A stretch of DNA of 42,425 bases, from positions 1 through 42,425 of IMG/VR virus record IMGVR_UViG_3300033153_003124; one strand, given 5' to 3'. This document shows positions 1-5,589 of this stretch, one piece after another. A model generated the notes under the pieces. It worked only from the letters and a program-made list of their open reading frames with translations. It had not been told where the DNA came from and made no database searches. The DNA comes from a virus. Position numbers and translations under genes: made by a program. Every line of letters starts with the position of its first letter. Position 1 is the first letter of the stretch.

Positions 1-36
1 AGCCGAAGAGGATATAAACGAAGCTCTACAAATCAC
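1..36. repeat. Terminal direct repeat, left copy
   Basis: These 36 bases are identical to the last 36 bases of the window (42390-42425). A coding frame reads through the joined ends without a break, so the repeat is most simply the overlap left by assembling a circular molecule. It could instead be a very short true terminal repeat, but phage direct terminal repeats are normally longer. It means the genome is complete or circularly permuted. Confidence 0.9.
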
Positions 37-73
37 AGAGGACTTAATTAAGAGATTTAACCTAAAAGAATAA
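1..73 (+). CDS. Small charged protein, 3' part (gene crosses the joint)
   Basis: This is the C-terminal part of a gene that starts at 42304; joined, it gives about 52 residues beginning MNNEIDTAQQAILKAQKELF and ending KRFNLKE. It is Glu/Lys/Ala-rich and predicted helical, with no recognised family. Its stop codon overlaps the start of the next gene in a TAATG, suggesting translational coupling. The intact frame across the joint is the best evidence that the contig is circular. Confidence 0.7.
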   Translation, partial: AEEDINEALQITEDLIKRFNLKE

Positions 74-420
74 TGGCATTTCAACAACAAAGCGAGGGTG
101 AGATTTGCAACAAGTGTAACAAAGCAAAGATTGTTAAGAATCCTAATAAAGGCACGGTTTTTTGTGAGGACAAATGTTGGCTAAAGGGTGCAGTAGGAAA
201 CATGCAAGTAACTAAACCACAAGGGGATACAGATGGTTGGGGTAAGTGTAAGTATGGATTCCTATTAGAGTCATATAAGAAAGAAGAAGAACTAGCTAAA
301 GCAGAACCAAGAGCAGAACTCTGGGCTGATGCTTGTATGAGAAACTCAAAGACAACACCACCACCAGTTCCAGTAGTAGATGTGAACGAAGAGATTGATG
401 TAGAGAATCTTCCATTCTAA
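73..420 (+). CDS. Zinc-ribbon protein with SSB-like acidic C-terminal tail
   Basis: This 115-residue protein has an N-terminal pair of cysteine knuckles (CNKC near residue 12, CEDKC near residue 31) that probably binds zinc. A charged helical middle and a Pro/Val linker follow. The last residues are EEIDVENLPF, which closely resembles the acidic tip of bacterial single-strand DNA-binding protein that recruits replication and repair partners (typically DDDIPF). No OB-fold is obvious. It sits at the head of the rightward early genes, coupled to both neighbours. The tail similarity is seen directly; a role in drawing host replication proteins is inference. It could also be a divergent SSB or recombination mediator. 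Confidence 0.75.
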   Translation: MAFQQQSEGEICNKCNKAKIVKNPNKGTVFCEDKCWLKGAVGNMQVTKPQGDTDGWGKCKYGFLLESYKKEEELAKAEPRAELWADACMRNSKTTPPPVPVVDVNEEIDVENLPF

Positions 421-578
421 TGGACAAAGAAGAATACCAAGAATTTAAGACTATGAGAAGAAGAGATGTCTATGTTAAATATGCCATTAAGATGGGTAAG
501 GGAGAGATAGAAAGAGAAGAGTACCAGAGAATCGTAGAATTATGGGAAAAAGCTAACAGAGGAATATTAGACTTATGA
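420..578 (+). CDS. Small hypothetical protein
   Basis: This gene encodes 52 residues starting MDKEEYQEFKTMRRRDVYVK. The start overlaps the previous stop in TAATG and the stop overlaps the next start in ATGA, so it is part of a tightly coupled early operon. The product is strongly charged and looks all-helical. No family is recognised. Coupling on both sides is the main support for its being real. Confidence 0.6.
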   Translation: MDKEEYQEFKTMRRRDVYVKYAIKMGKGEIEREEYQRIVELWEKANRGILDL

Positions 579-751
579 TTTTAGACCAATACAAATGGGC
601 TGACGAGAGTTTGCCTAAACTAAAAGAGGAAATGGGTACACAAGATGTACCTGATATGTTTGATGCAGACAAACATGTCAGACTAATGAGAACTAATACT
701 CAACAAGCATTAGAAGAAAGGGCAATACCAATAGGGTTACTAACAAAATAA
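575..751 (+). CDS. Small hypothetical protein
   Basis: This gene encodes 58 residues starting MILDQYKWADESLPKLKEEM. Its ATG overlaps the previous TGA. It ends right at the AGGAGG ribosome binding site of the metallophosphoesterase gene. No transmembrane segment or metal-binding motif is visible, and I do not recognise it. Confidence 0.6.
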   Translation: MILDQYKWADESLPKLKEEMGTQDVPDMFDADKHVRLMRTNTQQALEERAIPIGLLTK

Positions 752-761
752 GGAGGGCTTT

Positions 762-1499
762 GTGAACAAAATATTAGTCTTGTCGGACATACACTTTCCA
801 TTCCATGATAAGAAAGCTATGAGGGCTGTGGAAAAGTTTATGCCAGACTTCAATCCAGATACTCTCATATATCTGGGCGACCAAATGGACTTGAAACTTG
901 TCATGGATTTATGGCAAGGAAACATAGGAGAAATTAAAGAACAATCTATAATCTCAGAATACAGAGGATTTAACGAGATGATGAACCACCATATCAAGCT
1001 ATGTAAAAAGCCTAAGGTGGTTTTTTTCGAGGGCAACCATGAAGAGAGGGCAAGGAAGATAGTAAGACAACAACCTCTACACAGAGAATCTAATGTTGAT
1101 ATAGAAGATTACTTCCGATTCAAAGAGAGGGGAATCAAGTTCATACCATTCAATAAGGTACATAGAGAGGGGAAACTCCACTTCATGCACGGCATCTACT
1201 ACAATCAGTACCATGCTAAGAAACATGTAGACGCATACAAGAGGTCAATCATGTACGGACATGTCCACGATAGACAAGTCTACACAGATGTATCTCCATT
1301 CGATGTAAATGATGTACATACTGCTCAGAGTATTGGGTGTCTTTGTAACAAGAACCCAGATTACAAGAAGAATCAACCTAGTCGTTGGATTCATGGATTC
1401 GCAGTCGCCTATGTTCAAGACAATGGCAACTTCAATGACTACTTCGTCAAAATAACCAAGGGTAAATTTACCTTTGATGGGAAAGAATATGAAAAATAA
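762..1499 (+). CDS. Calcineurin-like metallophosphoesterase
   Basis: This 245-residue protein carries the whole metallophosphoesterase signature: D-x-H at residues 9-11 (SDIHFPFHD), GDQMD at 39-43, GNHE at 91-94, MHG at 142-144 and GHVHD at 166-170. These residues hold two metal ions and hydrolyse phosphoester bonds. Phage members act on DNA ends, nucleotides or protein phosphates, and the sequence does not say which. The start is GTG at 762, chosen because a perfect AGGAGG lies at 751-756 and the DIH motif follows directly. It is the largest enzyme among the early genes, so a nucleic-acid role is plausible. Confidence 0.9.
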   Translation: MNKILVLSDIHFPFHDKKAMRAVEKFMPDFNPDTLIYLGDQMDLKLVMDLWQGNIGEIKEQSIISEYRGFNEMMNHHIKLCKKPKVVFFEGNHEERARKIVRQQPLHRESNVDIEDYFRFKERGIKFIPFNKVHREGKLHFMHGIYYNQYHAKKHVDAYKRSIMYGHVHDRQVYTDVSPFDVNDVHTAQSIGCLCNKNPDYKKNQPSRWIHGFAVAYVQDNGNFNDYFVKITKGKFTFDGKEYEK

Positions 1500-1947
1500 A
1501 CACAAAAATATGACAATCAAAAAAGACTTACCACGATTCATCTATCTAATATCATTTTGCCTGTTTACGGCTTGGATTCTCATGATAGGTGTGCCAAGAC
1601 CTGTTGGGGATATAAACGCTTCTATCACGCTTCCACACGCTTCAGAGGCACATATAGAGGGTAGTTTAGCAGTCATAGAGGAGATAAAAAGGGTCGCAAA
1701 CGAGCAAGAGTTCGAAGAGGTAAATTGGCTACTTGCCATCGCAAAATGTGAATCTGGTTACGACCCCCTAGCTGTCGGTGATGGGGGTTATTATAGTAGA
1801 GGACTTTATCAAATCTCATTCTTCTATTGGGAGAATGTACCAGATAAATGTGCTTTTGATATTGAGTGTTCTACTATCTGGACTATCAATAAAGTTAAAG
1901 AGAGCGAATCTAATAAATCACTATGGTCGTGTAACGACTTAATATAG
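1489..1947 (+). CDS. Membrane-anchored lysozyme/transglycosylase-like protein
   Basis: The product is about 152 residues. A lysine-rich N-terminus is followed by one hydrophobic segment (around residues 17-35), then a domain with ECSGYDPLAV-like spacing: AKCESGYDPLAVGDGGYYSR followed by GLYQIS. This is the Glu-Ser and G-x-x-Q-I-S pattern of soluble lytic transglycosylases and goose-type lysozymes, which cut peptidoglycan glycan strands; the Glu in CESGYD would be catalytic. I chose ATG 1489, though TTG 1474 and ATG 1477 are in frame. It overlaps the metallophosphoesterase by 11 bases. Lying among early genes rather than in the lysis cassette, it may serve in wall remodelling. The domain is short (about 85 residues). 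Confidence 0.7.
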   Translation: MKNKHKNMTIKKDLPRFIYLISFCLFTAWILMIGVPRPVGDINASITLPHASEAHIEGSLAVIEEIKRVANEQEFEEVNWLLAIAKCESGYDPLAVGDGGYYSRGLYQISFFYWENVPDKCAFDIECSTIWTINKVKESESNKSLWSCNDLI

Positions 1948-1955
1948 GAGGTTAT

Positions 1956-2153
1956 ATGGATTATTTAAGAGAGATGATAATGAGTGGGAAAGTAAAACTC
2001 ATAGAGTGGGTCTGTGAGGATTGTGGATTATGGTTTCAGACTGGTCAAGGTGGCAATTATGAATGTCCTGCTTGTCATGGAGATGTAAATATCAACAGTA
2101 TATATAGTGGTGATTATGATGGTAGAGAAGAAGAAAAACCCAATCATGAATAA
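1956..2153 (+). CDS. Zinc-ribbon (rubredoxin-like) small protein
   Basis: This 65-residue protein has two CxxC knuckles, CEDCG and CPACH, separated by a Gly/Gln-rich turn. This is a classic zinc ribbon like those of transcription factors and rubredoxin-like proteins. A clear AGGAGG precedes the ATG. The C-terminal tail is acidic (GREEEKPNHE). Its function is unknown; small zinc ribbons in phage early regions often bind nucleic acid or RNA polymerase. Confidence 0.7.
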   Translation: MDYLREMIMSGKVKLIEWVCEDCGLWFQTGQGGNYECPACHGDVNINSIYSGDYDGREEEKPNHE

Positions 2154-2391
2154 GAAGTATTTTGAAAGACAAACAGATAAGTGTGAGAGGTTAGAGTTCC
2201 AACAATGGTATCTTCCTCAGTATGGTCTATTTGCTTATGACAATCTAGTGAATAGACCTATGAGGATAGCTACAAAGGATAGGTATGAAACTATTAAGGA
2301 GTTAATGAGGAGGTTCAATGGGGAAGGAAGAGAAGTATTATCGAAACAAAGCAGACAAGGTTATGCAAGAATGGGGGAGGAGAACCTATAG
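2146..2391 (+). CDS. Hypothetical basic protein
   Basis: I place the start at ATG 2146, giving 81 residues beginning MNKKYFERQTDKCERLEFQQ. A longer in-frame start at 2107 would lie deep in the previous gene. It overlaps the previous gene by 8 bases and the HNH gene by 74 bases, an unusually long overlap. It is rich in Arg, Lys and aromatic residues. No family is recognised. Confidence 0.5.
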   Translation: MNKKYFERQTDKCERLEFQQWYLPQYGLFAYDNLVNRPMRIATKDRYETIKELMRRFNGEGREVLSKQSRQGYARMGEENL

Positions 2392-2662
2392 TGAATGTAT
2401 GGTCTGTAGAGGAGAACTATCTTGTCTCCATCACTACTTCCCCAAGTCCACATCTTCGGCACTCAGATATGAGAAAGATAATCTAATACCGTTATGTGTA
2501 AGTTGTCATTTCAGACATCATAAAGGAGACCCTAGAACACACGATAGAGTAAGAGCATTGAAAGGTAAACCTTGGCTAACCAGATTGTATAAGAAGAAAG
2601 AAGGATATGTGAAACCCACTATAAAGTATTACAAATCTATAATAAAAAAATATGGACAATAA
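2318..2662 (+). CDS. HNH endonuclease
   Basis: This 114-residue protein has a compact HNH nuclease core. Two CxxC zinc pairs (CMVC near residue 28, CVSC near 66) flank a LHHYFPKS segment carrying the catalytic histidine, and a final SCHFRHH supplies the last metal ligand. HNH enzymes nick or cut DNA. In phages they are homing enzymes, packaging accessories or recombination nucleases. Start 2318 has a perfect AGGAGG five bases upstream, although it lies within the previous gene; an alternative ATG at 2363 keeps the domain intact. A homing role is less likely because the gene is embedded in an operon with long overlaps. Confidence 0.85.
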   Translation: MGKEEKYYRNKADKVMQEWGRRTYSECMVCRGELSCLHHYFPKSTSSALRYEKDNLIPLCVSCHFRHHKGDPRTHDRVRALKGKPWLTRLYKKKEGYVKPTIKYYKSIIKKYGQ

Positions 2663-3020
2663 TATATTCCAAGTTCCAGCTACTATTGAAACCATTAGTA
2701 CGCTAAAGGACAAGACAATTAAGCTAGGCGTGTATGTTGGATTAGAACTAGGTGCAGATGAGATGGCTAAGATATTCTCACTCAATCAGAAAGAGGGTTG
2801 GTTTGTGTTTAGTGAGAACACTATTACTGAAACTGATATACCTAAAGAAGAGGTAGAGTTCAAAGAGGGTAAGACACCATCAGAAAGACTCAGAGCAGTC
2901 TACTATAGACAATGGGAGAAGTTAAGCCAGAAAGAGAAAGACAAATACCCATTCACCATATTCTATAATACAAAGATGGAACGCATAATTGAAGATGAGA
3001 AAGGAAAGATTGATGGATGA
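2652..3020 (+). CDS. Conserved-looking phage protein, function unknown
   Basis: This 122-residue protein begins MDNNIFQVPATIETISTLKD and contains KLGVYVGLELGADEMAKIF, then SERLRAVYYRQWEK near residue 80 and a C-terminal charged helix. The layout suggests a small beta sheet followed by two helices. It resembles a recurring type of phage early protein, but I cannot name a family. It overlaps the HNH gene by 11 bases and the next gene by 8. A DNA-binding or recombination role is only a guess from its position. Confidence 0.65.
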   Translation: MDNNIFQVPATIETISTLKDKTIKLGVYVGLELGADEMAKIFSLNQKEGWFVFSENTITETDIPKEEVEFKEGKTPSERLRAVYYRQWEKLSQKEKDKYPFTIFYNTKMERIIEDEKGKIDG

Positions 3021-3150
3021 ACAACAAGACGAAGAAATAGATGAGGTCTTTCATAACATAGACCAAGCTATAACAGATGATATGAGAACAGATAAGACTG
3101 TACAGGCTATATATGAGGGTGAAAAGAGAATAAGGAGATTATTAACATAA
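3013..3150 (+). CDS. Small acidic protein
   Basis: This gene encodes 45 residues starting MDEQQDEEIDEVFHNIDQAI and ending in a basic KRIRRLLT. The start lies just inside the previous gene, and the following gene begins seven bases after the stop. The acidic head and basic tail suggest an all-helical adaptor. No family is recognised. Confidence 0.5.
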   Translation: MDEQQDEEIDEVFHNIDQAITDDMRTDKTVQAIYEGEKRIRRLLT

Positions 3151-3156
3151 ACAAAC

Positions 3157-3555
3157 ATGACCAAAGAGACAGTAATTTGCCCTAAATGTGGTGTACCAAT
3201 AGGAGAATATCCTAAAGTAAGGTATCTTTCGGTGCGTGTTCCATGTTTTAGCTGTCTTTCTATCCTAATAGTAAACAGAAATAGAGCTGTAGGTGGACCT
3301 AAAACACCAGAAGTCCTATCTTTAGAGGAGAAACACATAGATGATATAGCCCATTATGACCCTACAGAGAGACTCAACGATGATATAGACAGACAAATAC
3401 TACTTAAAAAGCTAGAACCAGTAGATAAAAAGATATGTAACATGCTTTATCAAGGTTATACCTATGAGGAGATAGGCAAGGAGCTTGGTACAACGAAACA
3501 ATCTGTACATAGTAAGCTGAAAACTATCAGAAAAAGACTAAAGAAAAAGACCTAA
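3157..3555 (+). CDS. Zinc-ribbon plus sigma70 region-4-like regulator
   Basis: This 132-residue protein has a zinc ribbon at residues 8-33 (CPKC and CFSC) and a C-terminal helix-turn-helix at about 84-125 (LEPVDKKICNMLYQGYTYEE, IGKELGTTKQSVHSKLKTIR). That pattern matches region 4 of sigma factors, which reads the -35 element, and related LuxR-like HTHs. No region 2 is present, so it cannot be a full sigma factor. As the last gene of the early operon it is the best candidate for switching on the late leftward operon. The basic end RKRLKKKT would aid DNA binding. The late-gene role is inference. Confidence 0.8.
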   Translation: MTKETVICPKCGVPIGEYPKVRYLSVRVPCFSCLSILIVNRNRAVGGPKTPEVLSLEEKHIDDIAHYDPTERLNDDIDRQILLKKLEPVDKKICNMLYQGYTYEEIGKELGTTKQSVHSKLKTIRKRLKKKT

Positions 3556-3566
3556 AATTTAGGTCT
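3548..3566. terminator. Terminator between converging operons
   Basis: A 9-bp perfect inverted repeat (AGACCTAAA, one base, TTTAGGTCT) sits where the rightward early and leftward late operons meet; its left arm overlaps the 3' end of the regulator gene. Read leftward, the hairpin is followed by TTTTTCTTT, a good intrinsic terminator for the late operon. Read rightward, the tail is CTTCTTAT, so stopping in that direction may be weaker. Confidence 0.75.
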
Positions 3567-3588
3567 CTTCTTATAGATGTTGATGTTG

Positions 3589-3675
3589 TTATTCAGCCAC
3601 TTCTTCAGTAGCTTCTTCAGTTGCTTCTTCTGCAACTTCTTCAACAACGTCATCTTTTGTTTCTTCTTCATTCAT
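3589..3675 (-). CDS. Tiny hyperacidic peptide
   Basis: A 28-residue frame reads MNEEETKDDVVEEVAEEATE and then more Glu/Ala/Thr/Val repeats. An AGGCGGTG ribosome binding site lies upstream of the ATG. Direct DNA repeats (CTTCTTCAGTAGCTTCTTCA and variants) underlie the peptide repeats. It is the last gene of the leftward operon, after the amidase. No family is known. It could be a DNA mimic, an inhibitor or a chance frame; the good start signal and the absence of other coding here favour a real gene. Confidence 0.5.
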   Translation of the reverse strand: MNEEETKDDVVEEVAEEATEEATEEVAE

Positions 3676-3695
3676 AGTATTCACCGCCTTTCGTT

Positions 3696-4307
3696 TTAGG
3701 ATTCGTACTTTCCCTTGAATAGGGAGTAATCGTTTGCTCTAACTTCATCTCTACCATATCTTCCGTATACTATTGCTCTTATCTCAACCTCAGTAAGTTC
3801 TCTACCAAAGTATGATATTTGTTTACGAGCAACCAGTCTTTCTTCTAGCCAAGATTTCCATGTTCTGCTTCTATCGTAATACTCTCTCCAATTTACTAGG
3901 TTTAGTAGATAGTTCTTATCGATAAATGAACCTGGACATCCAGTTGCAGATGCGTCTCTGTGTAGTAGTAGATGTTTTGCGTCTATTTTATGTGATTCCA
4001 TTAACAGAATTAAAAGTTCTGTTATTTTGTTTGTTTGAAAACCTGTTAGCGTTCGAGTGTTGTTAAAGTTTCCTGCTAAACACACTCCCAATGCTACTTC
4101 ATTCCATCCGTATGTATGCGCTCCTATCTCATCTTCGTCTCTAGCTTGTAGTGCATCGTTAGCCAGTATCAAAAAATGATACCCTATGTTCCATCCTCTT
4201 GATGACTCAGGGAATCCTCTTTGTTTGTGCCACGCATTAACACCCTCAGCAGTTGTAGTTTGCTGGTCTGATGCTGTGTGATGGACTATTATATATTTGT
4301 TTTCCAT
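3696..4307 (-). CDS. Endolysin, N-acetylmuramoyl-L-alanine amidase (Amidase_2/PGRP)
   Basis: This 203-residue protein contains a complete Amidase_2 domain in about residues 1-135. Zinc-ligand and catalytic residues are visible: His9-His10 (IIVHHTA), GYHF at 42-45, LLHRD at 114-118 (His116) and TGCPG at 122-126 (Cys124). The enzyme cuts the bond between muramic acid and the stem peptide of peptidoglycan, releasing virions. The basic C-terminal 65 residues probably bind the wall or act as a linker. It has no signal peptide, so export would need a holin; several holin candidates lie just upstream. AAGGAGA precedes the start. Confidence 0.93.
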   Translation of the reverse strand: MENKYIIVHHTASDQQTTTAEGVNAWHKQRGFPESSRGWNIGYHFLILANDALQARDEDEIGAHTYGWNEVALGVCLAGNFNNTRTLTGFQTNKITELLILLMESHKIDAKHLLLHRDASATGCPGSFIDKNYLLNLVNWREYYDRSRTWKSWLEERLVARKQISYFGRELTEVEIRAIVYGRYGRDEVRANDYSLFKGKYES

Positions 4308-4348
4308 GTTTTCTCCTTAGTTGATTTGTAAAAAAAGGGGGAAAGAAA

Positions 4349-4618
4349 CTAGCAGTATGGACCACTAACGATTTCCCCATTGGAGTTGGTAGCGTTCCAC
4401 CAATGCACCGAGAGGTGCGAGATGATGACGCTTGCAACGCCTGCTGGTAGGAACTCATTTAAGAGAACCTGAATTTCGGTGGGAGTGTTGTTGGAGAACA
4501 ACTGGTGGTAGATTTCGTGTTTACGCTTGTCTACCTCAATGATGTTGTTTTCCTTGTTGTTTCCACCCCTACTTCTTGGAATGACGTGGTGGGCGTTTTT
4601 GCCCTTCTTTGTTTTCAT
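4349..4618 (-). CDS. Small HNH-type endonuclease
   Basis: This 89-residue protein begins MKTKKGKNAHHVIPRSRGGN and continues with a KENNIIEVDKRKHEIYHQLF segment. This is the beta-beta-alpha HNH core: the first HH, the central Asn and a final His in the HEIYH helix. It lacks flanking CxxC pairs. A strong AGGAGGG lies upstream. It sits inside the lysis cassette between membrane proteins and the amidase, a typical place for a free-standing homing nuclease, although a packaging role cannot be excluded. It overlaps the 3' end of the previous membrane-protein gene by 50 bases. Confidence 0.75.
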   Translation of the reverse strand: MKTKKGKNAHHVIPRSRGGNNKENNIIEVDKRKHEIYHQLFSNNTPTEIQVLLNEFLPAGVASVIISHLSVHWWNATNSNGEIVSGPYC

Positions 4619-4727
4619 CTCTTTTCCCTCCTATTTGGTGAGGACCTTGTTCTAGTTGCCATAAACCGCAACCAATGACTAAGATGGCAATTACGCCAAA
4701 GATATATCCAAAGATTGTTTCTACCAT
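4569..4727 (-). CDS. Small one-span membrane protein (lysis cassette)
   Basis: A 52-residue frame starts MVETIFGYIFGVIAILVIGC and then becomes highly charged (Lys/Arg/Glu-rich, ending PPRHSKK). There is one N-terminal transmembrane segment and a basic cytoplasmic tail. A GGGAGGGAGG ribosome binding site lies just upstream. Its 3' end overlaps the HNH start, whose own ribosome binding site is inside this gene. The position next to other membrane peptides suggests a holin partner or antiholin. Confidence 0.65.
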   Translation of the reverse strand: MVETIFGYIFGVIAILVIGCGLWQLEQGPHQIGGKRDENKEGQKRPPRHSKK

Positions 4728-4749
4728 GCCTCCCTCCCTTGTTAAGGTA

Positions 4750-4896
4750 CTACTTCTTCTTACTCATGAAGAAGTTACTTGCTATTCCCCATACGAGGAA
4801 TCCTAATATTCCTAATGTTTTATAAAAAAGTCCATGTACTAAGAAGATTGTTGAGTATATTCCAAGTACCGTTACCCATACTACCCATAAGTTCAT
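4750..4896 (-). CDS. Two-span membrane protein, holin candidate
   Basis: This gene encodes 48 residues starting MNLWVVWVTVLGIYSTIFLV, with a second hydrophobic stretch (TLGILGFLVWGIASNFF) and a short basic tail MSKKK. Two transmembrane helices with a basic C-terminus match class II holins, which form the inner-membrane holes that release endolysin. The start lies one base after the stop of the preceding gene. No sequence family is recognised, so the call rests on topology and position. Confidence 0.6.
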   Translation of the reverse strand: MNLWVVWVTVLGIYSTIFLVHGLFYKTLGILGFLVWGIASNFFMSKKK

Positions 4897-4897
4897 A

Positions 4898-5365
4898 TTA
4901 TAAGTTAAAATTATTAACTACATAGAATGACTCTGTTGTTTCTACTAAACTTTCGTGCTTATGTAAATTCATTACCCAAACTATTTCATAAGTAATAGTT
5001 AGTCTTAATCTATATTCTCCTGGTCTGGTACTAAATGGTAGTGAAATTGAACCACCAATGAATTTCTTACAACCCTTCTCATAAACCACATCAAGTGTTC
5101 CTATCGTAACTACTGGTACAGCTTCATTATTTGGTATCAAGGCATAAGTTATATGTGCTGGGTAAGTATCTGTACTGCATCTATCATAATGAATATCTAT
5201 CGCATTACCTGCTTCAAATATATCTTCTTCACCATTAACTGTTATAGAATTGTAGGTGATTGCATCTGTATTATATCCGTAATGGAAGTATAATGCAATT
5301 AAGGTATATGCTAATAATATGAATACTCCTATCCCCATAATTGTTATTGCAAATTTACTTTTCAT
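4898..5365 (-). CDS. Membrane-anchored exported protein, unknown
   Basis: This 155-residue protein has an N-terminal positively charged end and hydrophobic segment (residues 8-28), then an extracytoplasmic domain of about 125 residues rich in beta strands (TYNSITVNGEEDIFEAGNAI, RPGEYRLRLTITYEIVWVMN) with two cysteines. It may be an Ig-like beta sandwich. It lies in the lysis cassette between the XhlA-like gene and the holin candidate and abuts both, so it may help lysis (a spanin-like role) or exclude superinfection. No family is recognised. Confidence 0.65.
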   Translation of the reverse strand: MKSKFAITIMGIGVFILLAYTLIALYFHYGYNTDAITYNSITVNGEEDIFEAGNAIDIHYDRCSTDTYPAHITYALIPNNEAVPVVTIGTLDVVYEKGCKKFIGGSISLPFSTRPGEYRLRLTITYEIVWVMNLHKHESLVETTESFYVVNNFNL

Positions 5366-5589
5366 TATAGTTTGAGTAATTGGATTAAGGATGATACTAA
5401 CCCACCGACTGCAGCAGTTGCTATTATCCAGAAGAATCTTTTAAGCCAAGCTACGTCTGTTGCTATCTGTGTTGAGTTATGATTGATTACTTTATAGGCA
5501 TCACTAAGTTTCTCTAATGATTTAGAGTTCTTTTCACAATCCTTTTCAAGATATTCTAGTTTTACTTTGTCTCCGTTTTCTATCGGCAT
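5365..5589 (-). CDS. XhlA-like holin/haemolysin-type membrane protein
   Basis: This 74-residue protein has an N-terminal helical coiled-coil segment (VKLEYLEKDCEKNSKSLEKL), then IATDVAWLKRFFWIIATAAV and a C-terminal transmembrane helix. This order, with the D-x-x-W-L-K-R motif just before the membrane span, is typical of XhlA-type proteins that act with holins in cell lysis. It directly follows the large virion protein gene, with stop and start abutting, and opens the lysis cassette. Confidence 0.72.
   Translation of the reverse strand: MPIENGDKVKLEYLEKDCEKNSKSLEKLSDAYKVINHNSTQIATDVAWLKRFFWIIATAAVGGLVSSLIQLLKL

Noticed and set aside
740-1036. Leftward frame opposite the metallophosphoesterase
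   Set aside because: All metallophosphoesterase motifs lie on the + strand with a perfect ribosome binding site, so this is a shadow.
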